From Streptomyces bathyalis (GTDB taxonomy: Bacteria > Actinomycetota > Actinomycetes > Streptomycetales > Streptomycetaceae): DNA of 64,000 nt. The stretch lies in assembly GCF_015910445.1 (NCBI RefSeq), contig NZ_CP048882.1, positions 2,046,001 to 2,110,000 on the forward strand, in the 5' to 3' direction. Both the position numbers and the translations under genes were made by a program. A model generated the notes under the pieces. That model did not search any database. It saw only the letters and a list, made by a program, of their open reading frames with translations, and was not told the origin of the DNA. Within the stretch, counting starts at the first letter, position 1, and each line of letters opens with the position of its first letter. This document shows positions 39,782-47,602 of the stretch, piece by piece.

Positions 39782-40795
39782 ATGCCACTGCATCTGCAGT
39801 TCGGCACCGACGATCTGCTGCGCTGCCGCTTCGCCCTGTCGCCGCTCTGCGAGACCCACGAGGCCGTACGCACGTTGCGCCGCACCGACCGGCACAGTTA
39901 TCACCTGCCATGGCTGCGCAGGATCCACGACGCCGTCGCGGAGCTCGACCTGACCCCGCTGTGGCTGCTGATGCCACGGCAGGCGGGCTACACACCGGAC
40001 TTTCTCGGGCCGCCGCCGACCGCGGCAGCCGGCGCCTCGGCCGTCTCCTTCGCCGACGAGCTGGCGCGCGTACGTGCCGTCGACCCCGGCCTGGCACGTG
40101 AGGAGATCGCCCGCTCACTGGAGTGCACACCGGGCGCCGCCGAATCACCGCGCGGACGGGCGATGCTCGCCGACCCGGCGCGGGCCGTGCGGGAACTGGC
40201 CGATCTCACCGAGCGGGCCTGGGAGGCTCTGCTCGCCCCGGACTGGCCGCGACTGCGGGACCTGCTCGAGGCCGACATCGCCTACCGCGCACGGCAGTTG
40301 GCCGAGGAAGGGCTGGAAGGGCTCTTCGCGGATCTGCGTCCCGGTCTGACGTGGCGCGACGGGACGCTGTCGGTGCGCACCAAGTCCCGCGAGCTGATGG
40401 TGCAGGAGCTGAGGGGCCGGGGCGTGATGCTGATGCCGAGCGCCTTCATCTGGCCGGACGTCGTCAGCGGCTTCGCCCCGCCCTGGCAGCCCACCGTGAT
40501 CTATCCCGCACGCGGCGTCGGCGGGCTGTGGCAGCGGCCCACACCCGATGCGGTCAAGGCGCTCGCCCGTCTGATGGGCGCCAACAGGGCCGCCGTACTG
40601 GGCGAGTTGCAGGAGCCGGCATCGACGACGGCGCTCGCCTCCCGCCTCGGGCTCGCGCCCTCATCGGTCTCCGCACACCTCACGGCACTGCGCGACGCGG
40701 GGCTGCTCACCTCGCGCCGGGTGCATCACCAAGTGCTCTACGAACGCACGCCGTTGGGCATCGCACTGCTCGGCGGCAACGGCTCTCAGCCCTGA
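39782..40795 (+). CDS. ArsR-type winged-helix regulator (DUF5937-like N-terminus)
   Basis: A 337-residue protein. The N-terminal ~240 residues match the DUF5937-like region ([20 protein letters not shown] at the start). The C-terminal ~75 residues are an ArsR-type helix-turn-helix ([20 protein letters not shown], then [14 protein letters not shown] as the wing). It is divergent from the MFS gene by 216 nt and probably regulates it. Its stop overlaps the convergent thiamine-binding-type gene by 10 nt. Confidence 0.85.
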   Translation: MPLHLQFGTDDLLRCRFALSPLCETHEAVRTLRRTDRHSYHLPWLRRIHDAVAELDLTPLWLLMPRQAGYTPDFLGPPPTAAAGASAVSFADELARVRAVDPGLAREEIARSLECTPGAAESPRGRAMLADPARAVRELADLTERAWEALLAPDWPRLRDLLEADIAYRARQLAEEGLEGLFADLRPGLTWRDGTLSVRTKSRELMVQELRGRGVMLMPSAFIWPDVVSGFAPPWQPTVIYPARGVGGLWQRPTPDAVKALARLMGANRAAVLGELQEPASTTALASRLGLAPSSVSAHLTALRDAGLLTSRRVHHQVLYERTPLGIALLGGNGSQP

Positions 40796-41103
40796 CCGGG
40801 CTCCCGCTCCCCGCCGCTCAACTGCTGCTCCACGGACGCGACCTTGGCGTTGAGACCGTCCGTCACGCCCTGCCGGATGTCGGCCTTGAGCACGAGCGAG
40901 ACCCGGCCGGCCCGCGCCTCGACGGCCGCGACCGCCCTGCGCACGACGTCCATGCACTCGTCCCAATCGCCTTCCAGCGACGTGAACATGGCGTCGGTGC
41001 GGTTCGGCAGTCCCGATTCACGGACGACGCGCACCGCGTCGGCGACATACTCCCCGACGTCCTCGCCCACGCCGATCGGCGTCACGGAGAACGCGACGAT
41101 CAC
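40786..41103 (-). CDS. MTH1187/YqgV-family thiamine-binding-type protein
   Basis: A 105-residue ferredoxin-like-fold protein of the MTH1187 family, some members of which bind thiamine. It begins [20 protein letters not shown] and contains the family block [14 protein letters not shown] and the strand [15 protein letters not shown] 41103 has GGAGAAG upstream and overlaps the preceding DUF3817 stop by 4 nt, so the two are coupled. Its role in thiamine handling is inferred from the family only. Confidence 0.85.
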   Translation of the reverse strand: MIVAFSVTPIGVGEDVGEYVADAVRVVRESGLPNRTDAMFTSLEGDWDECMDVVRRAVAAVEARAGRVSLVLKADIRQGVTDGLNAKVASVEQQLSGGEREPGQG

Positions 41104-41489
41104 GGCTTCTCCGCATCCACGCGACGCGAGTCCTGCTCCTTGCGGGCGCGGGCGGCGATCACGCCGGCCTCCTCCTCGCGCCGCAGCACCTTGTCGGCGA
41201 AGAAACCGCCGGTGGGCAGCACGGCCAGGACGAAGATCAGAGCGGCACGGCCGAACGGCCAGCGCACGCGGTTCCAGGCGTCGGCCCAGAACAGCACGTA
41301 CATGATGAAGAGCACTCCGTGCACCATGCCCATCACGGGCACGGCATCGAAGTCGGTGGTGCGCTTGAGCACGGAGCAGCCCAGCAGCAGCAGGAAGGAG
41401 ATCGCCTCCGGCGTCGAGACCAGACGCAGGCGGCGCAGAGCGGAGACCGACTTCGGCGCCAGGCCGGTCGGGGTTTCCAGGATCGACAC
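41100..41489 (-). CDS. DUF3817 membrane protein (second copy)
   Basis: A 129-residue protein with three helices ([54 protein letters not shown]) and a polar C-terminal tail. It shares NRVRWPFG and [20 protein letters not shown] blocks with the copy at 37336. GTG 41489 with GAGG 7 nt upstream is preferred over the frame start at 41522. It is the first gene of a two-gene leftward operon with the thiamine-binding-type protein. Confidence 0.85.
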   Translation of the reverse strand: MSILETPTGLAPKSVSALRRLRLVSTPEAISFLLLLGCSVLKRTTDFDAVPVMGMVHGVLFIMYVLFWADAWNRVRWPFGRAALIFVLAVLPTGGFFADKVLRREEEAGVIAARARKEQDSRRVDAEKP

Positions 41490-41570
41490 GGGAGAACCTC
41501 GCTCGTTTGTGAAGTGATGCACAAGCGCTGCCCATTGTGGCAGCCCTGCCCTGTGCCACCCAGCCCAGGG

Positions 41571-41576
41571 TAGGTT
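41571..41576 (+). promoter_or_regulatory. -10 box for leaderless AIM24 operon transcript
   Basis: TAGGTT ends 7 nt before the GTG at 41584, and no ribosome-binding site is present. Confidence 0.5.
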
Positions 41577-41583
41577 TTCAGTT

Positions 41584-42222
41584 GTGCCTCAGTTCCGACT
41601 TCACAGTCCGAAGGTGCTCGCCGTCTCGATGACCGGCGACGCCGTGAAAGCGAAGAACGGTTCCATGGTCGCCTACGACGGCGAGATGGCGTTCAAGAAG
41701 ATGTCAGGCGGCGGCGAGGGCCTGCGCGGAATGGTGACCCGGCGGCTCACCGGCGAGCAGATGACGGTCATGGAGGTGAAGGGGCACGGCACGTGCTACT
41801 TCGCGGACCGCGCCAGCGACATCAACCTTGTCCAGCTCAACGGCGAGACCCTGCACGTCGAAGCGAGCAACCTGCTCTGCACCGACGCGGGTCTGCGCAC
41901 GGGAACCAGCTTCACGGGGCTGCGCGGCGCCTCGCAGGGCAACGGGCTGTTCACGACCACCGTCGAGGGCAGCGGTCAGGCCGCGCTCATGTCCGACGGG
42001 CCGGCCGTCGTCCTGAGGGTCGCGCAGGGCATGCCGCTCCAGGTCGACCCGGGCGCCTACATCGCGCACCAGGGCAACCTCCAGCAGCATTTCCAGTCCG
42101 GGGTCAACTTCCGCACGTTCATGGGCGAAGGATCGGGCGAGTCGTTCCAGATCAGGTTCGAGGGGGACGGGCTCGTCTACGTGCAGCCCAGCGAGCGCAA
42201 CACGGTCGGGGGCGAGGTGTGA
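41584..42222 (+). CDS. AIM24-family protein, copy 1
   Basis: A 212-residue beta-rich protein of the AIM24/TerD-like-fold family, with repeats such as VEASNLLCTDAGLRTGTSF, GNGLFTTTVEGSGQAALMS and VDPGAYIAHQGNL. The biochemical role in bacteria is not established. It is the first of three overlapping paralogues. The next gene's ATG shares one base with its TGA. Confidence 0.85.
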   Translation: MPQFRLHSPKVLAVSMTGDAVKAKNGSMVAYDGEMAFKKMSGGGEGLRGMVTRRLTGEQMTVMEVKGHGTCYFADRASDINLVQLNGETLHVEASNLLCTDAGLRTGTSFTGLRGASQGNGLFTTTVEGSGQAALMSDGPAVVLRVAQGMPLQVDPGAYIAHQGNLQQHFQSGVNFRTFMGEGSGESFQIRFEGDGLVYVQPSERNTVGGEV

Positions 42223-42872
42223 TGCCGTTCCGCGAGATCAACTCCAAGATGGTCGAGGCCCTTGTGCAGCCCGGGCAGCGGCTGTTCAGCCAGCGCGGCG
42301 CCATGATCGCCTACAAGGGCGACGTCCGCTTCACGCCCAACATGCAGGGCGGCCAGGGCGGCGTGATGTCCATGATCGGGCGCCGTGTGGCGAACGAGGC
42401 GACGCCGCTGATGACCGTCGAGGGGCAGGGCACCGTGATGTTCGGCCACGGTGGTCACCACGTCGAGGTGATCGAACTGGACGGCGACACCCTCTGCGTC
42501 GAGGCCGACCGGCTGCTCGCCTTCGACGGGACGCTTGAGCAGGGCACGCTCTTCCTCGGCTCCGACGGCGGCGTGATGGGCATGGTGCGCGGCCAGGTCA
42601 CCGGCCAGGGCCTGTTCACCACGACCCTCAGGGGCAAGGGCTCGGTCGCGGTGATGGCGCACGGCGGCATCATCCAGCTGCCGGTCACCCCTGACCGCCC
42701 CGTGCACGTCGACCCGCAGGCCTACGTCGCGCACCACGGCGACGTGCGCAACAAGCTGTCCACGGCTCTCGGCTGGCGCGACATGGTGGGCCGCGGCTCG
42801 GGCGAGGGCTTCCAGCTCGAACTGTCAGGAAACGGCGCCGTGTTCGTTCAGGCAAGTGAGGAGAAGCTGTGA
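42222..42872 (+). CDS. AIM24-family protein, copy 2
   Basis: A 216-residue paralogue of the preceding gene, with the same strand pattern: MIAYKGDVRF, LTVEGQ-like TVEGQGTVMFG, GQGLFTTTLRGKGSVAVMAH and VDPQAYVAHHGDVRN. The TGATG junction with copy 1 and the GTGA junction with copy 3 make translational coupling, and probably a hetero-oligomer, likely. Confidence 0.85.
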   Translation: MPFREINSKMVEALVQPGQRLFSQRGAMIAYKGDVRFTPNMQGGQGGVMSMIGRRVANEATPLMTVEGQGTVMFGHGGHHVEVIELDGDTLCVEADRLLAFDGTLEQGTLFLGSDGGVMGMVRGQVTGQGLFTTTLRGKGSVAVMAHGGIIQLPVTPDRPVHVDPQAYVAHHGDVRNKLSTALGWRDMVGRGSGEGFQLELSGNGAVFVQASEEKL

Positions 42873-43645
42873 CCGCCCCGCAGATCCTGGACGTCACGAC
42901 CCTGCCGTCCGACGACAACGTGAACGCCTTCACCTTCTGCGTGGAGCTCAACGGCCAGTGGTTCCTGCAGAAGGGCAAGATGATCGCCTACTACGGGCAG
43001 ATCGACTTCAGCGGCGTGGGCCACGGGCATCTCGACGGCCTCGTCGCGAGCAGCTTCCACTCGCCGCTGCACGCGGCCGACTGGGTCGTCGCCGAGGGCC
43101 GCGGCAAGATGCTGCTCGCCGACCGGGCCTTCGACGTCAACTCCTACGACCTGGAGGACGGCAACCTCACGGTGCGCTCCGGGAATCTCCTGGCCTTCGA
43201 GCCGACGCTGTCGCTGAAGCAGTCGATCGTCCCGGGCTTCCTCACCCTGATCGGGACGGGCAAGTTCGTCGCCGCGTCCAACGGCGCGGTGCACTTCGTC
43301 GAGCCGCCGGTGCGCGTCGACCCGCAGGCCCTGGTCGGCTGGGCGGACTGCCCCTCGCCCTGCCACCACTACGACCACGGCTACCTCAAGGGCCTGCTGG
43401 GCGGCATCAGGGCCATGACAGGCATGGGCGGTGCCTCCGGCGAGGAGCACCAGTTCGAGTTCGTGGGCGCGGGCACCGTCCTGATCCAGTCGAGCGAGAC
43501 GCTCATGGCGGAACAGGCGACGGGCGCGGTGCCGAACGAGGCGGGCGTCCCGGGCGGCGGCCAGCACGGGGGCCGGCAGGGCGGCCAGCAGACTCCGCAG
43601 CTCCCCGGCCAGCTCGGAAGCCTGCAGCGCAGGTTCGGGATGTGA
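42869..43645 (+). CDS. AIM24-family protein, copy 3
   Basis: A 258-residue paralogue, longest of the three. Core blocks are KGKMIAYYGQIDFSGVG, LTVRSGNLLAFEPTL and VDPQALVGWADCPSPCHHYD; the two-Cys/two-His stretch CPSPCHH is specific to this copy and could bind metal. The C-terminal ~45 residues are Gly/Gln-rich. GTG 42869 overlaps the stop of copy 2. Confidence 0.85.
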   Translation: MTAPQILDVTTLPSDDNVNAFTFCVELNGQWFLQKGKMIAYYGQIDFSGVGHGHLDGLVASSFHSPLHAADWVVAEGRGKMLLADRAFDVNSYDLEDGNLTVRSGNLLAFEPTLSLKQSIVPGFLTLIGTGKFVAASNGAVHFVEPPVRVDPQALVGWADCPSPCHHYDHGYLKGLLGGIRAMTGMGGASGEEHQFEFVGAGTVLIQSSETLMAEQATGAVPNEAGVPGGGQHGGRQGGQQTPQLPGQLGSLQRRFGM

Positions 43646-43680
43646 GTGCAGGACAGGAGCACATCTGTACGGCCGCTATG

Positions 43681-43686
43681 TAAAGT
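43681..43686 (+). promoter_or_regulatory. -10 box for leaderless MarR transcript
   Basis: TAAAGT ends 7 nt before the ATG at 43694, with no ribosome-binding site. Confidence 0.5.
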
Positions 43687-43693
43687 CTCGGAC

Positions 43694-44179
43694 ATGGACA
43701 CCGACAACGGCCCCGACGGCACCCGTTGGCTCACCGCTGACGAGCAGAGAGCTTGGCGCATCCATCTGGACGTGAACCGGTTGCTCATGTACCAGCTGGA
43801 GCGCGACCTCCAGCCGTTCGGCCTGACCATGAACGACTACGAAATCCTTGTGAACCTCTCCGAGTCCGCGGAACACCGGATGCGGATGAGCGACCTGGCG
43901 GCCTCCACTCTCCAGTCCAAGAGCCGGCTGTCGCACCAGATCACGCGCATGGAGAAGGCGGGTCTGGTCCGCCGTGAGAACTGCGAGTCCGACAAGCGCG
44001 GCCTCTTCGCCGTACTGACCGAGGACGGCTGGGAGACGATGCGCAGCGTCGCGCCCCATCACGTCGATTCCGTGCGGCGCCACCTCATCGACCGCATGTC
44101 GCCGGAGGACCTCGAGCACCTGCACGAGACGCTCCTGCCGGTGGCCGAAAAACTCCGCGCCGAGCGCGGCCGCTTCTAG
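43694..44179 (+). CDS. MarR-family transcriptional regulator
   Basis: A 161-residue winged-helix protein with FGLTMNDYEILVNLSES, the recognition region SDLAASTLQSKSRLSHQITR and the wing GLVRRENCESDKRGLFAVLT. ATG 43694 gives MDTDNGPDGTRWL; the open frame extends upstream to 43646 without support. It lies between the AIM24 operon and the accessory NACHT module; its regulon is unknown. Confidence 0.9.
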   Translation: MDTDNGPDGTRWLTADEQRAWRIHLDVNRLLMYQLERDLQPFGLTMNDYEILVNLSESAEHRMRMSDLAASTLQSKSRLSHQITRMEKAGLVRRENCESDKRGLFAVLTEDGWETMRSVAPHHVDSVRRHLIDRMSPEDLEHLHETLLPVAEKLRAERGRF

Positions 44180-44263
44180 GCCCGCGAACGCCTTCACCTC
44201 CGGGCGCTGCCGCGGAGACATCCGGCGCGGGCGCGCACCTGGAGATCCCGCACACTTGAGCTC

Positions 44264-44704
44264 ATGACGAGACGTGCACGCTTATTCGCCTGGGCCGGCG
44301 CCCTGCTCTTCCTCGGTGCCCTGACAGGGCTGGGCCTGCTCTTCGCACATCGTGGTCTGGAAGCGGCAGATCAGTTGTCGAGCGTCCTCGGCACCTTCGT
44401 CGGCGTGACAGGCCTGGCACTGTCGGTGTACGGGACGGTCTCGGCGCGCCGCGACCGGCAGTCATCCACCCCGCCCATGCCGTCTGCGCGAGCCGGCAAG
44501 GTCAGCAACACCGTCGTCGACACGCGTGTGCACGGGGACCTGACCCAGGCGCAGCGGTTCGGGCCCACGCACGGCCGCACGGAGACGGACTCGCACGACC
44601 ACGGCGGGGACACCGAGAACAGGATCACCGGCGGAAGCGTGGGGGGCTCGGTGATCCAGGCACGGGACGTGCACGGGACGGTGCCGGCGGAGGACGACAA
44701 CTAG
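44264..44704 (+). CDS. Small two-TM protein with two amyloid-like motifs, partner of the NACHT NTPase
   Basis: A 146-residue protein. Two TM helices (residues ~7-28, LFAWAGALLFLGALTGLGLL, and ~38-58, SVLGTFVGVTGLALSVYG) are followed by a ~85-residue polar tail. The tail carries two motif copies: 82-96, NTVVDTRVHGDLTQA, and 119-133, NRITGGSVGGSVIQA, the latter followed by RDVHGTV. The same pattern (NTVV....G..IQAG) occurs at the N-terminus of the convergent NACHT protein. This fits a membrane-acting effector whose tail is templated by the NLR-like motif, as in bacterial amyloid signalling (RHIM/PP-like) systems. The motif sharing is seen; the pore-forming or cell-death role is inferred. A CACACT box 7 nt before the ATG may be its -10. 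Confidence 0.75.
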   Translation: MTRRARLFAWAGALLFLGALTGLGLLFAHRGLEAADQLSSVLGTFVGVTGLALSVYGTVSARRDRQSSTPPMPSARAGKVSNTVVDTRVHGDLTQAQRFGPTHGRTETDSHDHGGDTENRITGGSVGGSVIQARDVHGTVPAEDDN

Positions 44705-44796
44705 GGCGCCCTGTGGCCGCGCCCGGTGGCCGTCCCTCGCCGTGCCGTGCACCGGCTCAGGTCACGCGCCGCAGGGGCCTCCCTGAGCGCCCCCGG

Positions 44797-47475
44797 TCAC
44801 TGAGGCGCAGAGGGCCCGAACCGGGCGAGCGCCTCCTTGAGGTCGGGGGGCAGGGCGTCGTTGATGTGCGTGGGAAGAATCAGATGCCAGCCGTCGTGCT
44901 CCGGGAACACACGTGACTGCGGGCCCCGGGCGCCGGGCCGCAGTCGCACGTGAAGTCCGTAGTGCCGGGTGTCCCGTCCCCGGCGATAGATCTTGCGGGC
45001 CCTGACCTCATGCACGTCGGACCAGGCGTAGCTGCACCGGTGCCGTCCGATGGCCGAGCCGATACCGCCCTGGTTCAGCCGGAGTTCGAGTCTGGTGCGG
45101 GGCAGCATGAACGCCAGGAGATTGATGAGCAGGCCGAAGGCGGGGAAGAACGCGATCACCAGCCACGCCCCGGGCTCGTCCCACTGCCCGATGACCATCA
45201 TCTGCACGATCCTCATGGCGGTGAAGGCCGCGAGCAGGGGCCAGTGTGCCAGCGGTATGCGGCGGCTGCGGCCCTCCATGACAAAGGCCTCGGGGGTGTC
45301 CTTCACCGACCAGCCCGGCCACCGGGACACCGGAGGCAGTTCCCGCCATACGTCGGACAGCGACGGCTCGGGGCGCGGTCGTGGCACCTGCGCGGCCGCT
45401 GCGGCAGCCGTCTCTGCCGTCGCGCCTGACGCGGCAGTCGCGGCCGTTGCGGCAGTCGGGGCAGTCGGCGCACCGGCCAGGTGCTGCTGCAGACGCAGGT
45501 TCCGGAAGCGGTACGTCCCGCCGGTGCTCTGCAACAGGCCTCCGCGGTGCGCATCCCGCAGGAACTCCATCAGCGACCAGGGCACCCGCCCGAATGCGGC
45601 GAGCGAGACCTTTGCCAGAAGCCAGCGCCCCCAGGGTGAGAGCACCACGAGCATCGCCGCCGCGCCGAACCAGGCGGGGACCGTCCACTCCCAGCCGCTG
45701 CGTGGGGTGGCGTCGTCCAGCCACAACGGCATGCCGTTCCCGGCTCCGATCAGGGGCGCCACGACGCACAGGGTCAGCAGCACCGCCACGCGTTCACTGC
45801 GCAGGAGGGCGTGAGGGGTCACGGCGTCGACCGTGTCGGACGGAGCGGCGAAGGTGACCATGAGGATCGCGGGCAGCACGAACCCCAGCCCCGTCAGTGC
45901 CAGATAGGCCGGTGGGTTGCTCGAACCGAGGGCGAACAGCGCCATGGGGAGACCCAGCGTCGCGATGACGGCCGAGGCCATGAGCGCGCGCCGGAACGAA
46001 GTGGCCCTGCCTGCGGAGCGCAGTGCGGCGCCGAGCTTGAGGGGGTTGCAGCGTCGGCGCGGCTCCCCGAGGCGGTCACCGAACCACACGACTGCCGTGA
46101 GCCGCACGCCGTTGGCCAGGAGCATCCCGCCCAGGAGCGGAAGTGAATAGCCCCAGACGGCACGGGAGTCGTACGGCCTGTCGTCGGTGACCAGGCCTAC
46201 GACGGCATCGGCCAGGAAGGAGAGCGAGACGCTCACGGCGAACAGCGCGGGCAGCGCCAGCAGCCGTGGAAGCCAGGCACGGTGCAGTTGCCACCAGGCG
46301 ATCTCCGTGATCCGCCACGCCTCCAGGTGCCGGGCGAGATGACCGAGCCAGCGCCGGGCCCGTAACGGATTCCACTGCCCCGGGGCGTGCAGCCGGTCCG
46401 GGGAGGCCGGCGGCCGTGTGAACGTCACATCCACGATGCGGTCCAGCAGATGACTCTCGATCGCGGCCGCCGTGGGAAAGCGCCCGACGTCGACCAGTTC
46501 GGCGGGATCGGATTGCGGATCGTCGTAGACCTTGCGTGCCAGCCACAGCATCAGCGGACTGGAAAGCGCCTCCGCAACCGGTTCGCGCGGTACTTCCAGC
46601 ATCTCCTCGAACACCGGTTCCCAGCGCGGCGCGAGCTCAGGCGGAGCGGCCAGCGACAGATGGTCGACGGCGTCGGCCGCCGCAATCGGCTCGGCCTCGA
46701 AGACCGCGGCGCGAGGGACCACCCGTCCCTGCCCGAACAGCTCGCGATAGGCGTCGCTGCGGGATGTGAGGACGAGCGGCATGTCGTCCGTGAGTTCCGA
46801 GCGCAGGCGGTCGAGAACCCCGCGCCTGCGGTGTCCGGGCAGCTCATCCAGGCCGTCCAGGACCGGCAGCACCCTGCGCTCGGAGACCAGCCGGGCGGCC
46901 GGATGGCGGCCGTCGACGCCGGGCAGGCCTCGGTGGTCCTCGGTGATGCGCCGCATCAGCCAGGCGTCGAAGTGCTCGCGCTCGGTGTCCCAGGTCTCGA
47001 GGGACAGCACGACCGGCACCAGGCTGCGGTGCTCGGTGGTACCAGGCCCGGAGGAGCGAGGACGCCTCAGCAGTTCGAGAGCGAGCAGCACCGCCTCCGT
47101 CGTCTTCCCGGCACCCGGGCCGCCGAGCAGGACCATCCGGCGGTGCGGCAGACCGGCCAGCGCGTCGGCCATGCTGCTCGGCAGGACCTCGTACGAGCTG
47201 CGCGGGAGTCCCACGTTCCTAGCGTGGTCGGCGCAGTCCCACTTCAGCGTCCACCGGACGGAGATGCGCTCGGGAGCGGCCATGTCCCATGCGCTCGCCT
47301 CCGCACGCCACTGCCGGAAGAGCGCGCCCCTGAGGCTGTCGGCAGCCAGCTCGACGGGATCCTGTGAGGGCCCGGCCGGTAGATCGACATGGACGTGCAG
47401 GTCGAGTACGCCCGCCTGGATCAGCGTCCCCACGGTGCTGTTGACGACCGTGTTGTGTACGTCACGTACTCCCAT
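44797..47475 (-). CDS. Membrane-anchored NACHT-domain NTPase (NLR-like) with N-terminal amyloid-like motif
   Basis: An 892-residue STAND NTPase. Residues 8-23 carry the short motif NTVVNSTVGTLIQAGV shared with the small TM protein next door. The NACHT domain has Walker A GGPGAGKTT (118-126) and Walker B PVLDGLDELP (204-213). After it come about six TM helices (~430-640), an Ala/Thr low-complexity linker (665-695), two more TM helices, and a C-terminal domain with a PH-like strand (SYAWSDVHEVRARKIYRR). There are no LRR, TPR or WD repeats, so the membrane or PH-like part may sense the trigger. ATG 47475, with GGGGGGAG just upstream, is preferred over the frame start at 47523. It is convergent with its partner, with 92 nt between stops. 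Confidence 0.85.
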   Translation of the reverse strand: MGVRDVHNTVVNSTVGTLIQAGVLDLHVHVDLPAGPSQDPVELAADSLRGALFRQWRAEASAWDMAAPERISVRWTLKWDCADHARNVGLPRSSYEVLPSSMADALAGLPHRRMVLLGGPGAGKTTEAVLLALELLRRPRSSGPGTTEHRSLVPVVLSLETWDTEREHFDAWLMRRITEDHRGLPGVDGRHPAARLVSERRVLPVLDGLDELPGHRRRGVLDRLRSELTDDMPLVLTSRSDAYRELFGQGRVVPRAAVFEAEPIAAADAVDHLSLAAPPELAPRWEPVFEEMLEVPREPVAEALSSPLMLWLARKVYDDPQSDPAELVDVGRFPTAAAIESHLLDRIVDVTFTRPPASPDRLHAPGQWNPLRARRWLGHLARHLEAWRITEIAWWQLHRAWLPRLLALPALFAVSVSLSFLADAVVGLVTDDRPYDSRAVWGYSLPLLGGMLLANGVRLTAVVWFGDRLGEPRRRCNPLKLGAALRSAGRATSFRRALMASAVIATLGLPMALFALGSSNPPAYLALTGLGFVLPAILMVTFAAPSDTVDAVTPHALLRSERVAVLLTLCVVAPLIGAGNGMPLWLDDATPRSGWEWTVPAWFGAAAMLVVLSPWGRWLLAKVSLAAFGRVPWSLMEFLRDAHRGGLLQSTGGTYRFRNLRLQQHLAGAPTAPTAATAATAASGATAETAAAAAAQVPRPRPEPSLSDVWRELPPVSRWPGWSVKDTPEAFVMEGRSRRIPLAHWPLLAAFTAMRIVQMMVIGQWDEPGAWLVIAFFPAFGLLINLLAFMLPRTRLELRLNQGGIGSAIGRHRCSYAWSDVHEVRARKIYRRGRDTRHYGLHVRLRPGARGPQSRVFPEHDGWHLILPTHINDALPPDLKEALARFGPSAPQ

Positions 47476-47602
47476 CGGCTCCCCCCGGACGATGTGTGTG
47501 CGCACGCGCTGCGCGAGGGGCACCCTACGCTTCCCCGGGCACAGCGTGCGGGCGCCAACAGGCGGAGCACACCGGAGAGTTGACGCTGGACGCGCACCGG
47601 GG

